Assembly (NCBI GenBank): GCA_036496025.1
Contig: DASXLW010000139.1
Span: 1 to 7,818, forward strand
Direction: 5' to 3'
DNA from: PALSA-505 sp036496025
GTDB lineage: Bacteria > Actinomycetota > Actinomycetes > Streptosporangiales > Streptosporangiaceae
DNA length: 7,818 bases
The notes under the pieces are model-generated. The model worked only from the letters and a program-made list of their open reading frames with translations, ran no database searches and was not told the DNA's origin. Of this stretch, positions 1 through 7,033 are shown one piece after another. Within the stretch, counting starts at the first letter, position 1, and each line of letters begins with the position of its first letter. The position numbers and the translations under genes were made by a program.

Positions 1-368
1 GCGATCACGGCTCGACCTTCGGCGGCAACCCGATCGCCTGCGCCGCCGCCCTCGCGGTGCTCGACACGATCGAGAGCGACGGGCTGCTGGCCCAGGTCAC
101 GGCGGTGGGGGAGCGCCTGACGGCCGGACTGCAGGCGATCCGGCACCCGCTGGTGGCGGGCGTGCGCGGCCGCGGGCTGTGGCTGGCCATCGCGCTGACC
201 GCCGCCCGGGCCGCGGACCTGGAGGCGGCCGCCCGGCAGGCCGGATTCCTCGTCAACGCGGTGCAGCCGGACGCGATCCGACTGGCCCCGCCGCTGATCC
301 TCAGCCCCGCCGAGGCGGACGAGTTCCTCGCCGCCTGGCCCGCCATCCTCGATCAGGAGACCGCGTAA
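1..368 (+). CDS. argD: Acetylornithine aminotransferase, C-terminal part (5' end outside window)
   Basis: PLP-dependent class III aminotransferase that converts N-acetylglutamate semialdehyde and glutamate to N-acetylornithine in the cytoplasmic arginine pathway. The reading frame is open from the first base (first full codon at 3) and ends at TAA 366-368, giving 121 residues. The visible part starts DHGSTFGGNPIACAAALAVL, which matches the conserved segment following the PLP-lysine region of ArgD (HGTTFGGNP type). Further on come the RGRGLWLAIAL strand and a C-terminal small domain with the motif DAIRLAPPLILSPAEADEF, typical of the family end (IRLVPPLVI type). The PLP-binding lysine must lie upstream of the window. 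The stop codon overlaps the argF start (TAATG), so the two genes are probably translationally coupled. Its place directly before argF favours argD over the related ornithine or GABA aminotransferases. Confidence 0.93.
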   Translation, partial: DHGSTFGGNPIACAAALAVLDTIESDGLLAQVTAVGERLTAGLQAIRHPLVAGVRGRGLWLAIALTAARAADLEAAARQAGFLVNAVQPDAIRLAPPLILSPAEADEFLAAWPAILDQETA

Positions 369-1291
369 TGCCCAAGCACTTCCTGCGTGATGACGATCTC
401 ACCCCCGCCGAGCAGGCCGCGATCCTCGACCTGGCCGACGCGATGCGCAAGGACAGGTTCGGGTACCGGACGCTGGCCGGGCCGCGGGCCGTGGCCGTGC
501 TGTTCGACAAGCCGTCGCTGCGGACCAGGGTCTCCTTTTCGGTCGGCATCGCCGAACTCGGCGGCTACCCGCTCGTCATCGACACCCAGACCACCCATTT
601 CGGCCGGGGCGAGACGATCGAGGACGCCGCCCGGGTCCTGTCCCGGCAGGTCGTGACCGTGGCCTGGCGGACCTTCGAGCAGGACCGTCTCGAGGCCCTG
701 GCCTCCGCCTCATCCGTGCCCGTGATCAACGCCCTCACCGACCAGTTCCACCCCTGCCAGGTCCTCGCCGACCTGCAGACCGTCCGGGCGCACTACGGCT
801 CGCTGGCCGGCCGCAAGCTGACCTTCCTCGGCGACGGCTCGAGCAACATGTCGCACTCCTACCTGCTCGGTGGGGCAACCGCCGGAATGCGAGTGTGCAT
901 CGGCGCCCCCGAGTCCCTGCACCCGGCCCGCCCGGTGCTGACCGCGGCCCACCAGATCGCCGCCCAGACCGGCGGCGGAGCCGAGGTCTGCACCGACCCC
1001 GCGGCGGCCTGCGAGGGCGCCGACGTCCTCGCCACCGACGTGTGGGCCTCCATGGGCCAGGAAGCATTGCAGGCCGAACGGCAGGTGGTCCTCGAGCCAT
1101 ACCGCCTAGACCAGGCCAAGCTGGCCCTGGCCAACCCCGGTTGCCTGGTCCTGCACTGCCTGCCCGCCCACCGCGGCGAGGAGATCAGCGCCGACGTGCT
1201 CGACGGGCCCAACAGCGTGGTCTGGGACCAGGCCGAGAACCGGCTGCACGCGCAGAAGGCGCTGATCTCCTGGCTAATGGAGCAATCATGA
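368..1291 (+). CDS. argF: Ornithine carbamoyltransferase
   Basis: Catalyses ornithine + carbamoyl phosphate to citrulline + phosphate, the sixth step of arginine synthesis, as a cytoplasmic trimer. The protein is 307 residues, the usual family length. The N-terminal carbamoyl phosphate domain carries the phosphate loop S50-L-R-T53 (in KPSLRTRVSF), the arginine in AWRTF (R101) and HPCQ at 128-131. The ornithine domain has LGDGSSNMSHS (about 154-164), the D224-VWASMG loop ending at 230, which separates ornithine from aspartate transcarbamylases, and the HCLP motif at 263-266. The ATG at 368 is preceded by AGGAG (355-359) at 8 nt spacing and overlaps the argD stop. Its own TGA overlaps the argR start (ATGA). 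An upstream in-frame extension back to 179 exists but overlaps argD and lacks family sequence, so it is not used. The biosynthetic rather than catabolic (ArcB) role is inferred from the operon. Confidence 0.97.
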   Translation: MPKHFLRDDDLTPAEQAAILDLADAMRKDRFGYRTLAGPRAVAVLFDKPSLRTRVSFSVGIAELGGYPLVIDTQTTHFGRGETIEDAARVLSRQVVTVAWRTFEQDRLEALASASSVPVINALTDQFHPCQVLADLQTVRAHYGSLAGRKLTFLGDGSSNMSHSYLLGGATAGMRVCIGAPESLHPARPVLTAAHQIAAQTGGGAEVCTDPAAACEGADVLATDVWASMGQEALQAERQVVLEPYRLDQAKLALANPGCLVLHCLPAHRGEEISADVLDGPNSVVWDQAENRLHAQKALISWLMEQS

Positions 1292-1881
1292 CCCCGGTGA
1301 CCAAGACCGCGCGGCAAGCGCGCATCGCGGCCATCTTGGCTCGCGAGCAGGTCCGCTCCCAGGAGGAGCTCGCCGATCTGCTCGAGCGGTACGCCAGCGT
1401 GCACGTGACCCAGGCCACGCTGTCCCGCGACCTCGACGAGCTCGGCGTGGTCCGGCTGCGCGCGGCGGGCGGTGCCCTGGTCTACGCCCTGCCCGAGGAG
1501 CCCGGCGGACCCGGCTCCCGGCCCGGCGGCGCGGTATTCCTCCCGCGTACCGAGTCCGCCGTGACCGAACCCGAGCCGGACCAGGCCGAACGGCGAGACG
1601 CGCCCGCGCCCCCCACGCGGCTGGCCCGGTACCTGGGGGAGCTGCTTACCTCGGCCGAGGCGAGCGCGAACCTGGTGGTGCTCAGGACGCCGGCCGGCGC
1701 GGCGCAGTTCCTGGCCTCGGTCATCGACCACGCGGCCCTGCCGTCGGTCCTCGGTACCGTGGCCGGCGACGACACGGTCCTGATCATCACGCGCGATCCG
1801 GCCGGCGGCGAGGCCGTGGCGGCCGAGTTCGGTCGGCTCGCCCAGCGCCGACCTTCCCATTCACCCACACCTAAGGGATAA
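1288..1881 (+). CDS. argR: Arginine repressor ArgR, long-linker form
   Basis: Arginine-dependent hexameric repressor of the arg genes. The 197-residue protein has an N-terminal winged-helix domain (about 6-68) with SQEELADLL and the recognition-helix segment VTQATLSRDLDELG (40-53; S46-R47 is the conserved DNA-contacting pair). The C-terminal oligomerisation and arginine-binding domain (about 110-190) holds GTVAGDDT at 156-163, whose D161-D162 correspond to the residues that bind arginine between trimers. The family usually has about 150-170 residues; the excess lies in a Pro/Gly/Glu-rich linker at about 70-112 and a short tail. GGAG at 1279-1282 lies 5 nt before the ATG, and the start overlaps the argF stop. 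Encoding the repressor inside the operon implies that its own level falls when it represses. The operator is not visible here and probably lies before the first arg gene. Confidence 0.95.
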   Translation: MTPVTKTARQARIAAILAREQVRSQEELADLLERYASVHVTQATLSRDLDELGVVRLRAAGGALVYALPEEPGGPGSRPGGAVFLPRTESAVTEPEPDQAERRDAPAPPTRLARYLGELLTSAEASANLVVLRTPAGAAQFLASVIDHAALPSVLGTVAGDDTVLIITRDPAGGEAVAAEFGRLAQRRPSHSPTPKG

Positions 1882-1885
1882 ATCC

Positions 1886-3091
1886 ATGACAACGGAAAAG
1901 GTGGTGCTCGCCTACTCGGGCGGCCTGGACACCTCGGTGGCGATCGGCTGGATCGCCGAGCGGACCGGCGCGGACGTGATCGCGGTCGCGGTCGACGTCG
2001 GCCAGGGCGGCGAGGACCTGGAGACGATCCGCAAGCGGGCGCTGGCCTGCGGCGCGGTCGAAGCCGAGGTGGTCGACGCGCGCGCGGAGTTCGCCGAGAC
2101 CTATTGCCTCGGGGCCTTGCGGGCGAACGCGCTCTACATGAACAAGTACCCGCTGGTCTCCGCCCTGTCCCGGCCGCTGATCGTGACCCACCTGGCGCGC
2201 GTGGCCGCCGAGAAGGGCGCGACCATGGTCGCGCACGGCTGCACCGGCAAGGGCAACGACCAGGTGCGGTTCGAGGTCGGGCTGGCCGCGCTGGCGCCTG
2301 ACCTCAAGGTGAACGCGCCGGTCCGCGACTCGGGCATGACCAGGGACAAGGCGATCGAGTTTGCCGCGGCCAAAGGCCTGCCGATCGACGTGACGGCCCG
2401 CTCGCCCTACTCGATCGACCAGAACCTCTGGGGGCGCTCGTGCGAGACCGGGCACCTGGAAGACATCTGGGAAGCGCCGCACGACGACGTGTGGGCGTAC
2501 ACCGAGGATCCGGGGCTGCCGCGCCAGCCCGACGAGCTGGTGCTGACCTTTGCCGATGGAGTGCCGGTCGCCATCGACGGGCGGCAGCTCACCCCGCTGG
2601 AGATCATCACCGAGCTGAACGAGCGGGCCGGCGCGCAGGGCGTCGGTCGCATCGACATGGTGGAGGACCGGCTCGTCGGCATCAAGAGCCGGGAGATCTA
2701 CGAGGCGCCCGCGGCGATCACGCTGATCACCGCGCACTCCGAGCTCGAGAGCGTGTGCGTCGAGCTGGACCTGGCCCGGTTCAAGCGGGCGGTGGAGCAG
2801 CGCTGGACCGAGCTGGTCTACGACGGCCTGTGGTTCTCCCCGCTCAAGCGGGCGCTCGACGTCTTCATCGCCGAGGCCTCCGCGCATGTGTCCGGGGACG
2901 TACGGATGCGGCTGCACGGCGGCCAGGCCGTCGCCACCGGTCGGCGCAGTGATGCCTCGCTGTACGACTACGCGCTGGCCACCTACGACACGGGCGACAC
3001 GTTCGATCAGTCCCTGTCCAAGGGCTTCATCGACCTGTGGGGACTGCCCAGCAAGGTCGCCGCCATCCGCGACCGCCGGGTCGCGGGCTAA
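1886..3091 (+). CDS. argG: Argininosuccinate synthase
   Basis: Joins citrulline and aspartate with ATP (to AMP + PPi) to give argininosuccinate, in the cytoplasm as a tetramer. The 401-residue length fits the common bacterial type. The N-type ATP pyrophosphatase PP-loop AYSGGLDTS is at 9-17. The substrate-binding signature HGCTGKGNDQVRFE is at 117-130, and RSPYSIDQNLWGRS is near 172-185. The second half (EELNERAGAQG-like segment, GRIDMVEDRLVGIKSREIYE, LVYDGLWFSPL) forms the synthetase and multimerisation region. A good ribosome-binding site, AAGGGA at 1873-1878, lies inside the last argR codons, 7 nt before the ATG, so argG should be translated efficiently even without coupling. A 52-nt gap follows before argH; no convincing promoter or terminator is seen in it. 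Confidence 0.97.
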   Translation: MTTEKVVLAYSGGLDTSVAIGWIAERTGADVIAVAVDVGQGGEDLETIRKRALACGAVEAEVVDARAEFAETYCLGALRANALYMNKYPLVSALSRPLIVTHLARVAAEKGATMVAHGCTGKGNDQVRFEVGLAALAPDLKVNAPVRDSGMTRDKAIEFAAAKGLPIDVTARSPYSIDQNLWGRSCETGHLEDIWEAPHDDVWAYTEDPGLPRQPDELVLTFADGVPVAIDGRQLTPLEIITELNERAGAQGVGRIDMVEDRLVGIKSREIYEAPAAITLITAHSELESVCVELDLARFKRAVEQRWTELVYDGLWFSPLKRALDVFIAEASAHVSGDVRMRLHGGQAVATGRRSDASLYDYALATYDTGDTFDQSLSKGFIDLWGLPSKVAAIRDRRVAG

Positions 3092-3143
3092 CCCATAGGG
3101 TGGGGGCGTCACGACGGCCAAGGGGCGCGGGAGAATCGGGCAA

Positions 3144-4580
3144 ATGGGAGAAACGAGAGCCGACGACGTGGGGCAGGGACCCGGGACGCGGCTGTGGGGC
3201 GGGCGCTTCTCGGCTGGGCCGGCGGAGGCGCTGGCGCGGCTGTCGGTGAGCGTCCAGTTCGACTGGCGGCTGGCCCGGTACGACCTGCGTGCCTCCCGGG
3301 CGCACGCCCGGGTGCTGCACCGGGCTGGCCTGCTGACCGACAGCGAGCTGGCCGCCATGCTCAAGGCGCTGGACGAGCTGGACCGGGCCTGCGCGGACGG
3401 CTCGTTCCGGCCGACGGTCGCCGACGAGGACGTGCACACGGCGCTGGAGCGCGGGCTGCTGGAGCGGCTCGGTGCGCTTGGCGGCAAGCTGCGGGCGGGG
3501 CGCAGCCGCAACGACCAGATCGCGACCGACCTGCGGCTTTACCTGCGGGACCATGCGCGGTTCATCGCGAGCAGGCTGGCCGAGCTGGAGAGTGCGCTGA
3601 TCGATCAGGCGGTCGCCAGTGGCGACGTGCCGGCGCCCGGCATGACTCACCTGCAGCACGCGCAGCCGGTGCTGTTCGGCCAGCAGCTGCTCGCGCACGT
3701 CCAGGCCTTCGCCCGTGACGTGAGTCGGCTGCGGGACTGGGACCGGCGCGCCGCGGTCAGCCCGCTCGGGTCGGGCGCGCTGGCCGGGTCGTCCATGCCG
3801 GTTGACCCGCAGCTGCTCGCCGCCGAGCTGGGTTTCGACGCGGCCGCGCCGAACTCCATGGACGCGGTCAGCGACCGGGACTTCGCGGCCGAGTTCTGCT
3901 TTGCCGCGGCGCTCATCGGCGTGCACCTGTCCCGGCTGGGCGAGGAGCTCGTGCTGTGGTCCTCGCAGGAATTCGGCTGGGTCGAGATCGACGACGCCTA
4001 CGCCACCGGCTCCTCGATCATGCCGCAGAAGAAGAACCCGGACGTGGCCGAGCTGGCCCGGGGCAAGGCCGGCCGGCTCATCGGCGGCCTGACCGGCCTG
4101 CTGGTCGCGCTCAAGGGCCTGCCACTGAGCTACGACCGCGACCTGCAGGAGGACAAGGAACCGGTGTTCGACGCAGTGGACACCCTGCTGGTCGTGCTGC
4201 CCGCGATGGCCGGCCTGGTGGCCACCATGAATATTCATGCCGAACGCCTCTCAGCTGGTGCGAGTACCGGCTTCTCACTGGCCACCGACCTGGCGGAACT
4301 GCTCGTCCGGCGCGGGGTGCCGTTCCGCGAGGCGCACGAGGTGGTCGGTCACCTGGTGGTGTGGTGCCAGGTGCACGACTGCGACCTGCCCGACGTGACC
4401 GACGAGGACCTGGCCAAAATCTCCGAGTACCTCACCCCGGACATCCGCGAGGTGCTGTCCGTGCAGGGCGCACTGGCCGCACGGAAAGCGCCGGGCGGCA
4501 CCGCACCGGAGCGGGTCGCCGAGCAGTTGGTGGCGTTGCGTGCGGTGGTGGACGAGCACGCGGCCTGGGCGGCGCGCTGA
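3144..4580 (+). CDS. argH: Argininosuccinate lyase
   Basis: Splits argininosuccinate into arginine and fumarate, the last step of the pathway; homotetramer of the fumarase/aspartase superfamily. The 478 residues fit the family. LWGGRF at 17-22 is the typical start region. AGRSRNDQIATDLRL (118-132) is conserved substrate-binding sequence. GMTHLQHAQPV holds H169, equivalent to the catalytic histidine near the second conserved region. The fumarate lyase signature GSSIMPQKKNP is at 289-299 in the mobile loop with the catalytic serine (S290/S291). The ATG at 3144 has a GGGAG-type site about 10 nt upstream; a GTG at 3168 (codon 9) is the alternative start and would still keep LWGGRF. Codons 362-378 (4227-4277) break the strong GC3 bias and contain a perfect 12-bp palindrome, ATGAATATTCAT. 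The next gene begins 2 nt after the stop. Confidence 0.96.
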   Translation: MGETRADDVGQGPGTRLWGGRFSAGPAEALARLSVSVQFDWRLARYDLRASRAHARVLHRAGLLTDSELAAMLKALDELDRACADGSFRPTVADEDVHTALERGLLERLGALGGKLRAGRSRNDQIATDLRLYLRDHARFIASRLAELESALIDQAVASGDVPAPGMTHLQHAQPVLFGQQLLAHVQAFARDVSRLRDWDRRAAVSPLGSGALAGSSMPVDPQLLAAELGFDAAAPNSMDAVSDRDFAAEFCFAAALIGVHLSRLGEELVLWSSQEFGWVEIDDAYATGSSIMPQKKNPDVAELARGKAGRLIGGLTGLLVALKGLPLSYDRDLQEDKEPVFDAVDTLLVVLPAMAGLVATMNIHAERLSAGASTGFSLATDLAELLVRRGVPFREAHEVVGHLVVWCQVHDCDLPDVTDEDLAKISEYLTPDIREVLSVQGALAARKAPGGTAPERVAEQLVALRAVVDEHAAWAAR

Positions 4581-4582
4581 CC

Positions 4583-5287
4583 GTGGCCGGGGAGGCGGAG
4601 CGGGCCGGGCCGCTGCTGCCGCGGGAGTTCTTCGCCCGCCACTCGCTGCAGGTGGCGCCGCAGCTACTCGGCTGCGTGCTGGAGCATGAGACGGCCGAGG
4701 GACTGGTGGCCGTCCGGCTCACCGAGGTCGAGGCGTACGAGGGCGCGGCCGACCCGGCCTCGCATTCCTACCGGGGCCGGACCGCGCGGAACGCAGTCAT
4801 GTTCGGGCCGCCGGGGTACTCGTACGTGTACTTCACCTATGGCATGCACTGGTGCGTCAACCTGGTCTGCCTGCCGCCCGGCACCGCGTCCGCGGTGCTG
4901 ATCCGGGCCGGGCAGGTGATCGACGGGGTGCCGCTGGCCGTGGCGCGCCGGGCGGCCAGCCGGACCCGGCCGTCTTCGATCACTGAACGGGAACTGGCCC
5001 GCGGGCCGGCCCGGCTGTGCCAGGCGCTCGGCATCGACCGGGCGCAGAACGGGCTCGACGTGGTCGATCCGTCGTCCCCGCTGCGGATCCGGGCCGGGAC
5101 CGTCGCTGGCGACCCTGGCCAGATCAGCCAAGGCCCGCGGGTGGGCATCGCCAGGGCGGCGGAATGGCCCTGGCGGTTCTGGCTGACCGGCGACCCGACC
5201 GTCTCGGTGTACCGGCCGCACGTGCCCCGGGCCCGGGCCAAATCGGTTTCACCCTCGGCCGGCGAAGATGGCACGATGAGCCGGTGA
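4583..5287 (+). CDS. mpg: 3-methyladenine DNA glycosylase, AAG/MPG family
   Basis: Base excision repair enzyme that removes alkylated purines (3-methyladenine, hypoxanthine and similar) by cutting the N-glycosidic bond. From GTG 4583 the protein is 234 residues, close to bacterial AAG-family members. The core aligns by eye with human AAG: LTEVEAYEG carries E50, matching catalytic Glu125, and Y52 matching Tyr127; H61 matches His136; and VYFTYGMHWCVN carries Y86, matching the intercalating Tyr162. RGPARLCQALG (about 130-140) and GPRVGIARAAEWPWRFW (near 184-200) are further family segments. GTG is chosen because it is the first in-frame start after the argH stop and leaves a normal short N-terminus; the ribosome-binding site is weak, which suggests reinitiation from argH. 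The stop overlaps the tyrS start. The argH-mpg-tyrS order links metabolism, repair and translation with no obvious functional logic; I regard it as inherited synteny in actinomycetes. Confidence 0.93.
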   Translation: MAGEAERAGPLLPREFFARHSLQVAPQLLGCVLEHETAEGLVAVRLTEVEAYEGAADPASHSYRGRTARNAVMFGPPGYSYVYFTYGMHWCVNLVCLPPGTASAVLIRAGQVIDGVPLAVARRAASRTRPSSITERELARGPARLCQALGIDRAQNGLDVVDPSSPLRIRAGTVAGDPGQISQGPRVGIARAAEWPWRFWLTGDPTVSVYRPHVPRARAKSVSPSAGEDGTMSR

Positions 5288-6636
5288 CCGACATCATCGA
5301 CGAGCTGACCTGGCGCGGCCTCATCGCGCTGTCCACCGACCCCGACGAGCTGCGCAAGGTGCTCGACGCTGGCCCGGTCACGGTGTATGGCGGCTTCGAC
5401 CCCACTGCCCCCGGGCTGCACATCGGGAACCTGGTCCTACTGCTCACGCTGCGCCGCCTGCAGCAGGCCGGGCACCGGCCGATCGCGCTGGTCGGCGGGG
5501 CGACCGGGCTGATCGGGGATCCCAGCGGCAAGTCGGTGGAGCGGGTGCTCAACTCCCGCGAGATGGTGGCCGGCTGGGTGGACCGGATCCGCGGTGAGGT
5601 GTCCCGGTTCCTCGACTTCTCGGCTGGTCCTACCGGTGCGCTGGTGGTCAGCAACCTGGACTGGACCGAGCCGCTGTCCGCGCTGGAGTTTCTCCGCGAC
5701 ATCGGCAAGCACTTCCCGGTGAACCAGATGCTCGGCCGCGAGTCGGTCAAGGCTCGGCTGGAGGCAGGCGGGATCAGCTACACCGAGTTCAGCTACCAGG
5801 TGCTGCAGGCCAACGACTTCCTGGAGCTGTACCGCCGGCATGGCTGCACGCTGCAGGTCGGCGGCAGCGACCAGTGGGGCAACCTGGTGTCCGGGGTGGA
5901 CCTGATCCGCCGGGTGGACGGAGCCGCGGTGCACGCGCTGGCCACCCCGCTGATCACCAAGCCGGATGGGACCAAGTACGGCAAGACCGAGGGCGGCGCG
6001 ATCTGGATCAGCGCCGACCTGATGAGCCCGTACGCGTTCTACCAGTTCTGGGTGAACCGGGCCGACGAGGAGGTGCCCGGCCTGCTCCGGGTGTTCACCT
6101 TCCGGTCCCGCGGCGAGATCGACGAGCTGGAGCAGCAGATCCGCGAGCGGCCCGCCGCCCGGATGGCGCAGCGGGTGCTGGCCGCCGAGGTGACCGAACT
6201 GGTGCACGGCCCGGCCGAGACGGAGAAGGCCATCGCGGCCAGCCACGCCCTGTTCGGCCAGGGTGACCTGGCCGCTGTGGACGAGGAAACGCTCGGGGCC
6301 GCCATCGCCGAGATCCCGCACCGGACCGTGCGCGTGCCCGCCGCCGAACTCGTCCCCGTACGGTCCGCGGCCGTCGGCGAGCCGGATGAGCTCGTCATCG
6401 TGGTCGAGGCGGGCGCAGGCCTGCCTCCGGTGGCCGACCTGATGGCGGCGACCGGACTGGTGCCCAGCAAGTCCGCCGCCCGGCGGGCCATCGCCGGGGG
6501 CGGCGCCTACCTGAACAACCACAAGGTGACCGAGCCGGACGCCCGGCCCGGGGCGGCCGATCTGCTGCACGGCCGGTTCCTGGTGCTGAGGCGGGGCAAG
6601 CGCACCGTCGGCGGCGTCGAGGTCGTCCGGGGCTGA
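5284..6636 (+). CDS. tyrS: Tyrosyl-tRNA synthetase
   Basis: Class I aminoacyl-tRNA synthetase that activates tyrosine with ATP and charges tRNA-Tyr in the cytoplasm as a dimer. The 450 residues include YGGFDPTAPGLHIGN (35-49) with the HIGH-class signature HIGN (46-49). Tyrosine-binding YQVLQANDF is at 171-179, GGSDQWGN at 193-200, and the KMSKS-equivalent KYGKT at 231-235. An S4-like RNA-binding domain occupies about 380-440 (TGLVPSKSAARRAIAGGGAYLNN, then FLVLRRGKR). The usual length is about 420; the excess is a linker insertion of about 25 residues at roughly 345-380. GTG 5284 is the only good start near the expected DELTWRGLIALSTD opening; it overlaps the mpg stop as GTGA and has no clear Shine-Dalgarno, so coupling to mpg is likely. 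A stable hairpin sits on the stop codon. No T-box leader is visible, as expected when the gene lies inside a transcription unit. Confidence 0.96.
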   Translation: MTDIIDELTWRGLIALSTDPDELRKVLDAGPVTVYGGFDPTAPGLHIGNLVLLLTLRRLQQAGHRPIALVGGATGLIGDPSGKSVERVLNSREMVAGWVDRIRGEVSRFLDFSAGPTGALVVSNLDWTEPLSALEFLRDIGKHFPVNQMLGRESVKARLEAGGISYTEFSYQVLQANDFLELYRRHGCTLQVGGSDQWGNLVSGVDLIRRVDGAAVHALATPLITKPDGTKYGKTEGGAIWISADLMSPYAFYQFWVNRADEEVPGLLRVFTFRSRGEIDELEQQIRERPAARMAQRVLAAEVTELVHGPAETEKAIAASHALFGQGDLAAVDEETLGAAIAEIPHRTVRVPAAELVPVRSAAVGEPDELVIVVEAGAGLPPVADLMAATGLVPSKSAARRAIAGGGAYLNNHKVTEPDARPGAADLLHGRFLVLRRGKRTVGGVEVVRG

Positions 6637-6645
6637 TCCCCGGGC
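6625..6645 (+). terminator. GC-rich hairpin over the tyrS stop codon
   Basis: GTCCGGGG (6625-6632) pairs with CCCCGGGC (6638-6645) around the 5-nt loop CTGAT, giving 8 pairs with one G-U. There is no T-run after it, so it is not a classical intrinsic terminator; actinomycetes often end genes with such hairpins lacking a U-tract. A second weak palindrome, ACCGGCCGGT (6657-6666), follows. It could instead protect the mRNA 3' end. Confidence 0.45.
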
Positions 6646-6702
6646 CGCTCCGGCTCACCGGCCGGTTCAGCCCCTCGGTCCGTCATTCCCACCGCCACGG
6701 GT

Positions 6703-6807
6703 TCAGCGGCCGCCCGGGGCGTCGTCAGCCCCGCCCGGGGCGTCGCCAGTGCAGAAACAGCAGCCGCTTTGCGTGACAATATTCACGTTAGTCGTACCAG
6801 GCCCCAT
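6703..6807 (-). CDS. Possible small Cys-rich peptide ORF (weak)
   Basis: I do not recognise this ORF. From the ATG at 6807-6805 it encodes 34 residues, ending at TGA 6705-6703, convergent with tyrS. The middle contains NVNIVTQSGCCFC, with three cysteines in four positions, and the tail is a 7-residue repeat, GDAPGGA/DDAPGGR, arising from a 21-bp DNA repeat (6711-6724 and 6732-6745). The same frame is open upstream to about 6999, but that part is Arg-rich and looks like a shadow frame. Against a gene: no clear Shine-Dalgarno, no good promoter, and codons without the GC3 bias of the neighbours. For it: the AT-richer, protein-like stretch TIKITIGGEIIAAAPRLL directly upstream in frame, and the in-frame repeat. 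No modification, transport or immunity gene is adjacent. Confidence 0.18.
   Translation of the reverse strand: MGPGTTNVNIVTQSGCCFCTGDAPGGADDAPGGR
6711..6745. repeat. Two direct copies of CGCCCGGGGCGTCG
   Basis: The 14-mer occurs at 6711-6724 and 6732-6745, a 21-bp period. Each copy also contains the GCCCGGGGC near-palindrome. The period is a multiple of three and is read in frame by the weak minus-strand ORF. It may be simple slippage in GC-rich intergenic DNA. Confidence 0.6.
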
Positions 6808-7033
6808 TAGTAGCCTGGGCGCCGCCGCGATGATCTCCCCGCCAATCGTGATCTTGATGGTCCGGGACTGGAGCGGGTTCCTGGTCCCAGCCCGGCGCCC
6901 GTATGCCCGGTGCCGGGCAGCACAGCGAGTCCGCGGCCCACACGCCGTCCTGCAGATCCGGCGGGCCGGCCGCAGACTCCAGCTCTGCCTCCTGGCCACG
7001 CACCGGCCGAGCTGGTCGGGAATTTTCTGCTGG

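Noticed and set aside
859..1860. 333-codon minus-strand frame opposite argF and argR
   Set aside because: Antisense shadow of two genes with strong family signatures.
3092..3143. Separate argH promoter in the argG-argH gap
   Set aside because: CATAGGGT gives a weak -10 resemblance but no -35 lies at the right distance; cotranscription is simpler.
1871..3511. Long open frame of 546 codons on the minus strand opposite argG and argH
   Set aside because: It mirrors two clear genes in GC-rich DNA where antisense frames stay open by codon bias. The translation is low-complexity, rich in Arg, Ala, Gly and Pro, with no family motif.
3027..4238. 403-codon minus-strand frame opposite argH
   Set aside because: Same reason; it ends exactly where argH loses its GC3 bias (the AT-rich patch), and has no recognisable domain.
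4227..4238. True ARG box inside argH
   Set aside because: Half-sites are present but the spacing is 4 bp shorter than the known 18-bp box, so I list it as a palindrome and not as an operator.
6788..7003. Minus-strand frame from GTG 7003 with partly good codon bias
   Set aside because: It has GC-rich third positions in its first 35 codons, but no start signal or motif, and the sequence becomes random-looking (DHQDHDWRGDH) before the stop. Frameshift joining to the neighbouring Cys-rich frame was considered but nothing supports it.
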